This document shows, piece by piece, positions 10,130 to 21,500 of a DNA stretch of 31,445 nt; positions within the stretch are counted from its first letter, which is position 1, and each line of letters starts with the position of its first letter. The notes beneath the pieces are model-generated. The model was given only the letters and a program-made list of their open reading frames with translations. It had not been told where the DNA came from and did not search any database. Position numbers and translations under genes: made by a program. Origin of the DNA: Membranipora membranacea (taxonomy: Eukaryota > Bryozoa > Gymnolaemata > Cheilostomatida > Membraniporidae); contig OU612069.1 in NCBI GenBank assembly GCA_914767715.1, forward strand, positions 29,931,579-29,963,023, in the 5' to 3' direction.

Positions 10130-11240
10130 TAAAAATTGCAATACTCAACTAATGCAGTTTATTGTATGTAGGCCTAACTTGGACTCACAAAAATGCCATC
10201 AAACACTGCTGTAGGTACTGTATGTTTTGTTTTGTGTGCTGTAAATTGAGGCCCACACACTCAACATTTACAAGCCTGTTGCTGACCACAGACCCTTAGA
10301 AACAGGACTATAAATATAATGAGGGCCGTGTTGTGCCTAGTGGCACACTAACCATTGGTTGGAGCACCCATATGGAACACAACCCTTCTACCTCTTCGTA
10401 AGAGTAGCCGTGCATGGCGGCATGGGTATAGGGAACCAATGAACCACAAAACTTCAGATCAGATGATCCTTCGTAGAACACTGTACTGCGAAGGATTGTG
10501 CGACCGCGTACTACTTCTAAGAGGCAGAAGGGGTGTCTTCAATGTGAGTGCTCCAACAGATCTGGTGAGGGTGCAAGGCACAACACAAGGCCCGCATTAT
10601 TTTAATAATCCTGATCCGAAGGGACTGTCTGTGGTCCGTCGGCCAGGGTTTTTCAAACCCTTACCCCACTAGAGTGTGTGCTGCCACTGTTATGTAACAT
10701 AATTATACATTGATGTGTACTGTATGTGTTATTTGGTGCACCCTGAGATGGTGAATGTGTGTGTGACTACATGGATGAGCAATGCTGACTGAGTGTAAGT
10801 AAGAGGTGTGATACGTGGTTGGAAGCAATCGCAAGGTGGTTCAACTTAGCCCAGCTAAGATTTATATCAGTATGCAAGAAGGTGTAGATGTAAATAATAA
10901 TTACCAGAGAGATAGATGTCGAGTGTGTCTGTCAGTATGTCCAGGTGAGAGTATGAATGGAATGGATTGGATACCAATGGTGTGTGTTAAGTGTGTAACC
11001 TTGTTAGGTCATATAAGTGAGCTAGTTAGTTGTAATGGCCAGTTGACCATCTGTATGTATGCTTGATATATGTAGTGGAATACCACCAGCCATGGGTTTT
11101 CCCGGCTACGCCAATGGCATCCCAGAATGCCAGTCAGGGTTTTCCGACTATGTGTCAGCGACAGCCCAGAACGCGCCAGTTCCCAGAGCTATGCCAATGT
11201 TTTGACCCCACCTTTTCCAAGTTACAACTTAAATAGTGTG
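10130..11240. other. GC-richer unexplained stretch
   Basis: Less AT-rich than its surroundings. It has a 105-codon plus frame at 10355-10672 and an 83-codon frame at 10815-11066 that starts at a non-ATG codon, plus a diverged duplication of about 47 bases at 11088-11183 around GGGTTTTCC. The second frame has a CRVCL ... CVKC cysteine pattern loosely like a zinc-binding ZAD fold, too weak to name. It may be an old mobile element; no ends were found. Confidence 0.35.
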
Positions 11241-11453
11241 CTATTGAATTGTGCTTGCTGGAGGAGATAATAACTGGAATAAATACAGTTGAGAATAGCA
11301 TACAGTAATTATGATGATGACTCAGTAGCTATCAATGCAGAAAGCCTTAGTTGAGTGTGATAATATTTTAATTACTACAGGTTGTGTGTAAAAGTATCTC
11401 AAGAGGCTGAGCGGATGCATTGATTGAACCTGGTAGTAAAGTAATGGACTTAC

Positions 11454-11561
11454 CTGGACCGCAGGCACCTGAAGTGAAATAGAAATATATCTTACCACAA
11501 ACCACCACCACAAATATAGGTTGCATCGATAAAGCACACCATTAACTAGGAAGCTAACCAT
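11454..11561 (-). other. exon-like pair separated by a 27-base potential intron
   Basis: From ATG at 11561 a frame reads a hydrophobic MVSFLVNGVLYRCNLYLWWW and reaches GTAAGAT. A pyrimidine-rich acceptor (TTTCACTTCAG) lies only 27 bases on (11469-11495). A 15-base segment (11454-11468) follows and then a second consensus donor, GGTAAGTC. Either this is a real exon with competing donors or it is chance. No downstream exon was identified. Confidence 0.2.
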
Positions 11562-11599
11562 GCAGCTGTCAAGCTAAACTTACATGAATGAGAAAATGC

Positions 11600-12540
11600 T
11601 CAGTACTAGAACCAGGAACAAATAGATATACACGACCTCATATTTTCAGTTCAAATGTGATTGCTTCAAATAAATAGGCGTGGTTTCTCATTCACAATCA
11701 ATTGACCTTCACCTTTCCACAAACGAAGTGAACTTGACTTGATTACGCAATATTATTATCAAGGATTTGAATACTAGGATTATCTTCTCAATAAATGTGG
11801 TAGGACAACTAACTTCTATCTTTTGAATATCCCACAATGCAACTTATTGGAGGAATAAGGCAAAGTTGGCTGATAGTAATAAATATTAGGAGATTTTGCT
11901 GTTCAGCAGCAACGGCCAGTGGTATATACCCAAATACTGTCAACCCCTGGGACCAGGTTCAATCTAAGAACAGTTATTAATGTGCCATCTAAATTCTTAA
12001 TGGTCAAGCAAGAAGGCCATCATAAGCTAACACAGGCCCTTGCCAATATAAAACAAAACAACACCTGTTCAACTCGAAAAACCATCAACACTGGTAGAAA
12101 ATCAGACACATCATTTTGTGCTATGCAGATGCTCTCACACAAACATAGCCTGACCATCATATGAACTCCAAAGACAATTGTTGTTGCGAAGAAAGTCCCA
12201 TTGCAATATTTACTCTGCATATTGGCTATCAGTTACTAGCTAAGCTCCTCACAGTGATCTTGTGCATGTCGGCACACTTTTCAATCTGATCAAAACCTAC
12301 CCAGCAACGGAAAAATAGTTTGTAAATCTTTACCATCAAGCGAAGCACACTCTGCACCTAAAGTTGCATAATACCTAGGCTCTTTCATTCATTCTTACTA
12401 ATATGTAAATAAAAATATGGAGGTGTTACTAAATTTTGCACGGGTATGCAGGTATGAATAGAGAGTGAATCATCATCTCTATTCAATTCATTGTGATGCC
12501 CATTGCTGGGATCAGCAGCTGATGCGGTGAATTGTATTAC
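11600..12540. other. no gene recognised
   Basis: Intergenic sequence. Open frames at 11919-12164 (plus) and 12020-12220 (minus) are short and have no family character. Nothing else seen. Confidence 0.45.
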
Positions 12541-12552
12541 CTGAAATCTCAT

Positions 12553-12788
12553 TCACTATGTTTCCATGCTCCGTACAAATGCGCATATAGGCGATTTTAG
12601 CCCCCCCCCCCCACCCGGCACATGGAAACAATTGAGCTATTCAATTTCAATTTCAATAGGTTGTTGCATTCACAAACCGAATTTGTTCGGATCCTATTGT
12701 TATTCTATTGTATTGTGTTTTGATTACATAACAAGCCAAATCCATTGGATAGGATGTTAATGATCATTCGACCCATGGAAACAAAGTG
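12553..12788. mobile_element. small MITE with 16-base terminal inverted repeats
   Basis: The left end TCACTATGTTTCCATG matches the reverse complement of the right end, TCACTTTGTTTCCATG, with one mismatch. An internal extra CATGGAAACAA at about 12621 and a C14-type run at 12601 lie within. No clear target duplication is visible. No coding capacity. Confidence 0.6.
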
Positions 12789-12907
12789 ATCTGAAAAGAA
12801 TTAAGGCTGTCAACGAACCGTCCCTCATTTAATGAAAGATGAGCTGAGGCCACTTTTACTCAAGATGTATTAATCCTTGCTAATTTCCTTGCTGATTTCC
12901 TCTTGTT

Positions 12908-13168
12908 CTAAGACAAGTAGAGATTCATAGTTTCATTTACCATAAAGTTCAGCTGTGTCTGCTGAAGGTGAGTTAAATTTGTCTCCTCAAACTGACACAC
13001 CATGGATATACAAGCAGCCGATAAAGGTGCTGTCTTGGGGATTAACAGTGGATTATCTATGTCATGCTGAATCCAATCAACAAGCACCTTGATTGCATGG
13101 TGAGATAGATTACAACGAACAAATTCCTGAAGAGTTTTTTCCCTAGGACTTTCAGAAATGATGTCCAT
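12908..13168 (-). CDS. unidentified 86-codon frame from ATG
   Basis: Begins MDIISESPREKTLQEF and has balanced, non-repetitive composition with a helix-like run (HHAIKVLVDWIQHD), so it looks more protein-like than most frames here. The ATG context is GAAAATGG. It may be a first exon, a single-exon fragment or a piece of a mobile element. It is divergent from the plus-strand frame starting about 55 bases away. I do not recognise it. Confidence 0.3.
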   Translation of the reverse strand: MDIISESPREKTLQEFVRCNLSHHAIKVLVDWIQHDIDNPLLIPKTAPLSAACISMVCQFEETNLTHLQQTQLNFMVNETMNLYLS

Positions 13169-13222
13169 TTTCGATCCACAGACATATTTTTTAATTAATC
13201 CTAATTAATTAATTTTGTATAG

Positions 13223-13424
13223 GGCTTCTCGCAATGCTACGAAAGCCTTTGATACTCAGTGTAAAGCGAAAATAACAGAATGGAAATCAGAGTACCGGTT
13301 GCTGAGAAATTCACATGTGAAGTCAATTTTTGCAAAAGTGCACAAGATCATTGTGCTCCAGCCTGGTCTCACTCCTGACCACAGAAGGCTTGAGAGTAAA
13401 ATATCTGAGACCATAATATTCTGA
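13223..13424 (+). pseudogene. unidentified exon-like fragment, plus strand
   Basis: After an acceptor-like TTTTGTATAG the frame reads ASRNATKAFDTQCKAK, continues for 66 codons of normal protein composition and ends at TGA. No partner exon was found. Together with the divergent frame on the other strand it may be the remains of a captured gene or mobile element. Confidence 0.3.
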
Positions 13425-13556
13425 AGTATTAGGCTAACCCACAGCAGGTATACTGCCATTCTCTTGTAACATATAAATCAGATAACCCTTCCAAGGATAC
13501 GACCCTGGCTTCTTAACATGTGAAAACAGCGTAATCACAAGAGTGTAAGGGCTTGG

Positions 13557-13605
13557 CTGATCCTAGCTAATCCTAGCTGATCCTAGCTGATTCTAGCTGA
13601 TCCCA
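13557..13605. repeat. 10-base tandem repeat
   Basis: About five copies of a TCCTAGCTGA-type unit with single-base changes. Confidence 0.85.
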
Positions 13606-14564
13606 CTTTAATTTAATTTGCTTTACTTCATTTTACTTTGCCTGGTTTTAGGATTTAAGTGGTTTTAATTTGAATAATGGATTGTAATGATGAATTGGAT
13701 GAATCATGGTAACAGTGTGAGAAGGGACGACTGTGACGAATTATTATAAATGCGCTCGCTCGGAGTTGAAAGTATGTCAGTTGTTTGTGGACAGTTGTTT
13801 TTGAAAACAAGCTGAAATTAGCCGACTATATTGGTCGAGGAGCTTCTTTATTTTCTGAACATCTATATCGTCTGAATACCAAGTTGGATATAATTAATAT
13901 CATAAAAAATCATACAGTCGGGTTTCTTCTCCCATGACTTCGTAAATAGAACCTTGATGATGTACGTATATCGTACACACACCGTAGGACCGATTCGAGT
14001 TTTAGCCATGTCAATACGCTGTCTCTAAGGCCTAGTTAGTTGTGCCATTTGAACAACAGATAACATGTATATTTTTCTACTAGTTGGTCAAAACTATTCC
14101 CTTACCCAGGACAGGCTCTAACGCGGGTCCAATTAATCAGCGGTCCTGAATCTTAACACTGTGTCACCCCATTTATATACTAACAGAGGAAAAGCCAACA
14201 GTATTATACTTTTTCATTCTCTATGTAGAGAAAGGGAAAGGGTATGTGTGGGTTAAATCTCTGTGAAGACAACTTTTGATGTTGTTAGCATATCTAAATA
14301 TTTTATTGGCTTTGACTAAGATCCTGGTAAAAATTCTTAAAGCTGGTGCTTCGATTTTGCAGCAATGTATAGAACTGAATATGACTCTCTGCCTGAACTA
14401 TGAATCTTTCCGTATTCTTTGTCCGGTATAAAATGACTGCTAGTAGGTCAAAACAGTCCTCTGACTGACGATCCAACTTGTGTCAAAATGATCAGCAGTA
14501 CTGAATCTCAACAGTAGACCAACCAATGAGTCATTGGACCAACCGAGTTTGAGCGCTTTTAGGC
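13606..14564. other. no gene; traces of an old internal duplication
   Basis: Segments near 14078-14160 and 14443-14515 share an arrangement (TAGT-GGTCAAAAC ... CTGA-TC-AACA) consistent with a diverged duplication about 365 bases apart. No coding frame is supported. Confidence 0.35.
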
Positions 14565-14960
14565 GAACTCCTGGTAGAGTAAGAGAGAACAACTCAAGTT
14601 TTAGTAAATATAACTGTAACTATTATATCAAAAATAGCTATTAGATTTGGTGTTGACTAATTTTCCTATGAGTTCTAAAGTCTATATTTTCTAGTCAAGA
14701 CTGGTCTAGACATCTAAAGAGCGGTCTGTGACCTAGACCGCTAGATACGACCTGAGGAGCAGTCTGTGACCTAGACTACTAGACTGACCTGAAGAGCGGT
14801 CTGTGACCTAGACTACTAGATACAACATGAGGAGCAGTCTGTGACCTAAACTACTAGACATAACCTGAGGAGCAATCTGTGAGCTATACTACTAGACACG
14901 ACCTGAGGAGCAGTCTGTGAGCTACACTACTAGACACGACCTGAGGAGCAGTCTATAATT
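14565..14960. repeat. dispersed segment ending in a 38-base minisatellite
   Basis: The first part (14565-14700) is a diverged copy of 29521-29655. It is followed by six to seven units of about 38 bases containing GACCTGAGGAGCAGTCTGTG (14700-14955). Units alternate GAGCGGTCT and GAGCAGTCT, and the first has a perfect 7-base stem (GCGGTCT ... AGACCGC, 14722-14742). Confidence 0.8.
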
Positions 14961-15037
14961 CAGTGTACAGGTATAAACCATATCTAACAATTGTATTGAG
15001 CAGGACAATTTCGTGTTTCCCATTTTGGGGAAGATAT

Positions 15038-15043
15038 TTTATT
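15038..15043 (-). promoter_or_regulatory. candidate polyadenylation signal
   Basis: AATAAA on the minus strand, about 350 bases downstream of the stop of the membrane protein gene. It is the nearest canonical hexamer that I found. Confidence 0.4.
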
Positions 15044-15393
15044 CAAACATTAATCTCCTTTTGAAATCATTAGTAAATAAAATCACAATTAGCATCTCAC
15101 ATCTCAATTTAAAGGCTATGACGACCTCTAACCTGATGGTGGGACCGCAATCAGTCCCTTAACACTCGCTGTCGGCCGCAACTACCTTCTTAGACACCAT
15201 AAAGGGCTATCTGTGTCATAAACATGATACATGGGCATTTAGGGATACTGCCATATACAGAAACACAGATACAGAAACACAGAAGACTGTTGTGTGATAA
15301 TGAGGCTGTGTTTCAGACTTAGATTCTCGGAGAGTTATAGTGTAAAGCTCCTGAGAGTACAGCCCACATGTATAACAGTGATGAGGCGGTCTT

Positions 15394-15535
15394 TTAGACC
15401 GCATCTTTCTTCTTTTTCTTGCTCTTTGTCTTTTTTGTCTTACGATCACTAGATGTTCCCCGCCCTTCACCGTTGTTCTTCACACTCTGTTTCAGTAATA
15501 ATTCCTCTTCAGCCCCAGATCTCACTGCACGGCAT
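15394..15535 (-). CDS. membrane protein gene, exon 8 (cytoplasmic tail and stop)
   Basis: Acceptor GCTGGTTTCAG, phase 2, reads CRAVRSGAEEELLLKQSVKN, then a hydrophilic stretch and KTKKTKSKKKKKDAV before TAA. The stop codon lies in the loop of a perfect 6-base-stem palindrome (15386-15402). A three-copy 17-base array lies 17 bases upstream of the acceptor. Confidence 0.85.
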
Positions 15536-18500
15536 CTGAAACCAGCATCACACAAAATATACGGCTCAACAACATATACGGCTCAACAAAATATACGGCT
15601 CAACAAAAACTTTACGTTCTCAAAAAATTTTTCCCTTTCAATATTTATATTGTCAAATTGTAGAGTGAAAATTATGACTAGCTCATCAAATGTGATATGT
15701 GGTTTCGCGTGTAGCCAAAATTTAGTTTATAGGCCAGAAAGAACAAAATAAATTAGGCAGTTGCACACATTCATTACACTATGTAGCAAATGTGAGACCA
15801 AACTAATATAAGTATAAGTTAAACTTACCCTCGATAGAATAAACAGAAGCAGGAGAATAGAGTCATCACACTGAGCCCACAGCATATAATGATGATTAGA
15901 GTGTGAGGTACATTAGGGAATAGATTATATAAGGGATCGAGGAATGATGTTATCTTAGTAGATGTTAACCAGTATATCCCTGTGTTATTCTCTCCCCCAT
16001 AGTCACCGACTATTACATTGTTATTTATCATCTGAACACTATGAGGACCTGTAAGGTAAGAAGGACAGACACCGAGTAAAGCTCTGCATTGATAAACATG
16101 TAAATCAGCAACGACTGTGAGCTAGGAGACAGACACCGAGTTGAGTTCTGTATCGATAAACTGGTAACTCAGCTGTGACTGTGAGGCAGATACCAAGTTA
16201 AGTTCTGTATCGATAAACATGTAAATCAGCAACGACTGTGAGCTAGGAGACAGATACCGAGTTGAGTTCTGTATCGATAAACTGGTAACTCAGCTGTGAC
16301 TGTGAGCTAGGAGGCAGATACCGAGTTAAGTTCTGTATCGATAAACATGTAATTCAGCTGTGACTGTGAGCTAGGAGGCAGATACCGAGTTAAGCCCTGT
16401 ATCGATAAACTGGTAACTCAGCTGTGACTGTGAGGCAGATACTGAGTTAAGTTCTGTATCGATATACGGGTATATCAGCAACAACTGTGAGCTAGGAGAC
16501 AGATCCCGAGTTAAGATCTGTATCGATATACGGGTATATCAGCGACGACTGTGAGCAAGAAGACAGATACCGAGTTAAGTTCTGTATCGATATATGGGTA
16601 TATCAGCGACAACTGTGAGCTAGGAGACAGATACCGAGTTAAGATCTGTGCTGATATACGGGTATATCAGCGACGACTGTGAGCTAGTAGGCAGATACCG
16701 AGTTCAGATCTGTATCGATATACGGGTATATCAGCAATGACTGTGAGCTAGAAGACAGATACCGAGTTAAGTTCTGTATCGATAAATATGTAAATCAGCT
16801 GTGACTGTGAGCTAGGAGGCAGATACCGAGTTAAGTTCTGTATCGATAAACTGGTAACTCAGCTGTGACTGTGAGCTAGGAGGCAGATACCGAGTTAAGC
16901 CCTGTATCGATAAACTGGTAACTCAGCTGTGACTGTGAGGCAGATACTGAGTTAAGTTCTGTATCGATATACGGGTATATCAGCGACAACTGTGAGCTAG
17001 GAGACAGATACCGAGTTAAGATCTGTATCGATATACGGGTATATCAGCGACGACTGTGAGCAAGAAGACAGATACCGAGTTAAGTTCTGTATCGATATAT
17101 GGGTATATCAGCGACAACTGTGAGCTAGGAGACAGATACCGAGTTAAGATCTGTGCTGATATACGGGTATATCAGCGACGACTGTGAGCTAGTAGGCAGA
17201 TACCGAGTTCAGATCTGTATCGATATACGGTTATATCAGCAATGACTGTGAGCTAGAAGACAGATACCGAGTTAAGTTCTGTATCGATATACAGGTATAT
17301 CAGCGACAACTGTGAGCTAGGAGACAGATACCGAGTTAAGATCTGTATCGATATACGGGTATATCAGCGACGACTGTGAGCTAGAAGACAGATACCGAGT
17401 TAAGTTCTGTATCGATATACGGGTATATCAGCGACAACTGTGAGCTAAGTGACAGATACCGAGTTAAGATCTGTATCGATATACAGGTATATCAGCGACG
17501 ACTGTGAGCTAGGAGGCAGATACCGAGTTAAGATCTGTATCGATATACGGGTATATCAGCAATGACTGTGAGCTAGGAGGCAGACACCGAGTTAAGTTCT
17601 GTAGGAGGCAGATTGATAACTCATAACTCTCAGAGAGGGACGGGCATCTCACTTAAAGCCTGTATCTAAGGTGATGCAGATAGGGTTCTAGTCTTTAACC
17701 TTAGCATAGCCCTCTTGTTAATTCTGTAAATGATCGATCGTGTCTCCGGCGACAATGTGAATACAGTTTAATTTTGAAATTACATCATACTTCGTCTCAA
17801 AGTCGAAAGCATAGAAATATAATTTCATGTGAAATCAAAGCAAAGGTTGGCAAGCCGGAGTAATATCACATCAAACCGATCTAGAGGCTTGGAGCCTTAG
17901 GACACGTTCACGACAAAATGGAAATTCTAATGAAAATGAACGATTAATTGGCAATGCCATTACCAAAAGTTAATACCAAGGGTACTACTACGGTTGACCA
18001 AAACCGCCAATTTTTCCCACATAATATCCCAAGTGCCTGTAATTATTGGCTGTTTTGGTTGACCAAAACAGCCACTCGAAGGAAAACAAGTATGATTTGC
18101 ACCTACAGTGGCGGTTATGGTCGACCAAAACCATCACCCAAAGAGAAAACAAGTATGATTTGCAGCTACAGTGGCGGTTTTGGTCCACCAAAACCGCAAA
18201 CAATTACAGGCACTGGGATATTATGAGAGAAAAATTGGCGGTTTTGGTCAACCGTAGTACTACACTGATATTCTAATAAGATATAATAATCAAACATCAG
18301 AGCTTATAATATATAAATATACTGACCTATATATTTATCAGCTGCTAATGAGTTAGACTCGTTACCATACAAGTATTTTAGTGTCTCACCAGCCTTCTTC
18401 AGGATAATTTGATGTAGTATAGTGTCAGCAATTAGGAATATATTAGATCCTTTGGGCAGAACTAACAGTGACGTTATGTCACGATATTCATATTGTGATA

Positions 18501-21500
18501 TAACTTCTGCTCTATCACATTTATCTCTTCCCTTGTAATTTGTTATCTGTAAAATTTCAAATTTATGATGCAACACATCAAAACCCGGCATTTGCAATCA
18601 TGACGTATTGTTCACACCAAGCCTAATAGTAAAAATATAGTGAAACTGCAACATGTGGTAAAGTTTTTATTTTGAGTGGATTTGGACCAATCAGAGTCTG
18701 CTGAATCCAACTGTCATACTTTTGAGCCAATCAGAAGTGCATAACCCAATGTTATTGGGCTCTAAAATTGTTGCCATCGGGAAAAATATCCACTTCCGAT
18801 TGAAATTTGTGCTGAAAAGATGGCTGTTACTAAATGCAAAATGCTGATTGTGGGTGATTCTGAGGCAAATTTTGATAAGTATCTGAATGAATATGATGAC
18901 AAAAACAGTAAACCTTTCTGCTCTACCACCGAGTGTGTATATTCAGAGCAATATATTGCAACAAGAGGACCAGACCAATGCTCTAAGTTGTTGGCTAGTA
19001 CAAACATTTAGTAACACACTAACAGAGGCGGACTGAAATTCCTGGGAACCAAGCTGCTGCAATAGTTATGCAACTAATAAGTGTACTCCCCTCACTTATG
19101 TTGATTAAGCATAAGATGAGATGGGCCTTGCTGCTTGTAGGTTGAGGAATGGGCCTTGCTGCTTGTAGGTTGAGGAATGGGCCTTGTGCTTGTAGGTTGA
19201 GGAATGGGCCTTGCTTGTAGGTTGAGGAATGCATGACAGACAGTCAAGACTATCTATGGTAATTGACAGGCTACTTTTTTTAACATTCAGAAAGTAGAGC
19301 ATAGGTAGCTAAATCACAAACTAAATACTGATGTGATAAGAAGAACATAAAAAGCTGGTCTGGTTGGGCCATAGCCTGTATTGACAAGCTTTTCTGGTCG
19401 TGTGGCAAAACAACAAAACATGAGAAGACAGGCTAGATTGAATCAAAGGTTCATTGAGCCTGAAATTAGTAGAATTCCAATCCTATACTCTTATTTCTTA
19501 GGTGGATTTAAAACTGGTGTATCCTGAAACACAAATTATAAGCATCAGATGAAAGGCAGACTATGCACAAAATTGCAATTGTACTGTGATCGATGTTGAA
19601 TATAATTGACATAATAATAATGTATTATATATTTCATAGTTTGATGAAATATATAATATGATGCTGCAAAACGGTCAGGGTTATAACAAACGTGAGAACT
19701 CAGAGAACTTTCCTTGGGAAGAATTTGGAGTAAGATGAATGTTTATTGCTATTAAATAAAATATTTAATATAAAATTATTATATAACTAACATGTTTTTT
19801 TATGATGTTGAATGAATTTGCTGTGCTTCGGATTGAATTTTTTCTCGAGGCAGCGCTATCTTTGCAATAACGGAATTTAGAAATCAGCAGCTACATTCGA
19901 TAATACGTATTAAATATAATGTATAACATAATGAAAAAGAATAAATAAAATACAATGATATAATGTATGTTATTGTATTTGGTTTGAAGTTCAAGATCAT
20001 GTGTCAGTTTTGTGAAGGTATCTCCGATCAGCGTTACATGAAATGAGTTTCGCTGTTTTATTTTTAGATGCTTACAGGGTTCAATAACAGCTAATTAAAA
20101 CATTATATAATGTAATTTAATTGATAATTTGGATTTTTAAACCCATATGATTGTTTTCGGTATAATATAAGGTTGAATTTAATACCAAAGTTTACTGCCT
20201 CGCATTCAGATCTAACCACGTTGCTATGGTCTGAGTGAGTGTACACAATAAAACCTCTAAGATTCCTACGAAGCTCAACTTCATCCTTAAATTCCCAACA
20301 ATGGCCGTTTCTAGAAATGATGAGACACCAGCCGCAAAAATTGCTGCTGTTTTGGTTGTATTTAGGCTAGAAACAAAATGATGGTACCAATGTAATGCTG
20401 AGGACCTGAGCTATAACATTCAATCGATAACTCAAAATCCATTAACCATTGAAATACCTGGTTTTGATGTGCTGCATCACATTTGTGTATGAGTGGTAGC
20501 ATCTATTTGCTTGAATTTATTTATTTATTTATTTAGACTATCTAATCCCTATTATATGTTTTACTTACAGTATTAGTTTGGAGTTTACATAACAATCTGA
20601 ATGCTAGGGAATTTTTCGATATTACTCTCAAGTCCAGGAGATTTATCAGACTCAAGCTACCTGCAGAGCCTGATAGGGTGTGTTCTCGGGCTAAGTGCTC
20701 ATACCTGATACAGGGAGAAGGTAGTTCTCAGCCTATTAGTGAGACTGGCGTAGAATATATCGGAGTGTTTGTTAGGATGATTAGCCAAGATGTCCCACTT
20801 GATCCCATCGTGTGTCTCGACTAACTCAACACACTTATATGATCTACCCAGACCTCTGTTAGCCTGAAGCTGTATCTTACGTATCCACGCAGCATCTGTC
20901 ACTAAGAATAACAGAATCGGTCACTATCAACAATAGAATCTGTAACTATCAATTATATAATCTGTCACTATCAATAACAGAATCTGTCACTAAGAATAAC
21001 AGAATCTGTCACCAATGAACTAGGTTTAGTTCATTGCTGTCACTATCAATAAATAGAATCTGGCACTATCAATAATAGCATCTGTCACTATCAATAATAG
21101 AATCTGTCACTATCAATAATAGAATATGTCACTATCAATAATAGAATATGCCACTATCAATTATATAATCTGTCACTATCAATAATAGAATATGTCACTA
21201 TCAATAATAGAATCTGTCACTATCAATAATAGAATATGTCACTATCAATAATAGAATATGTCACTATCAATAATAGAATCTGCCACTAACAATAACAGAA
21301 ACAGTCACTATCAATAACAGCATCTGTACTAGTATTATCACCATACCTTTGGCTAGTTACTTTACCAGACACACATTTATAAGTACCAGTATTATCACCA
21401 TACCTATAAGCTCAGGGTCGTCTTCAGGGCCGACTAAGATCATGTCGTTCATCTGTTTAAATCTGGCATTCCTGTGAGCATTCCTTCCTTCCTTCTCCTT

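Larger units (their letters stand above)
18556..20490. other. 1.9 kb intronic segment bounded by inverted repeats
   Basis: About 40 bases at 18559-18600 and 20443-20485 are inverted copies at roughly 80 percent identity, sharing GATGCA/GCACATCAAAACC. Between them lie a promoter-like stretch, a small plus-strand frame (18820-19011), a 112-base tandem repeat, AT-rich filler and a 27-codon frame with a good Kozak context (20301-20384). It may be an old DNA transposon with internal cargo, but no transposase is visible and no target duplication was identified. Confidence 0.45.

Noticed and set aside
10815-11066. ZAD-type zinc finger
   Set aside because: Only the first CxxC and a later CxxC pattern fit; spacing and hydrophobic positions are not convincing and the start codon is not ATG.
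16057-17607. CRISPR-like regular spacing
   Set aside because: Units are contiguous tandem copies without unique spacers, in an intron of a eukaryotic gene.
18820-19011. Firm assignment to CWF19L1
   Set aside because: Only about the first 20 residues look similar, from memory of the general pattern; the rest does not follow.
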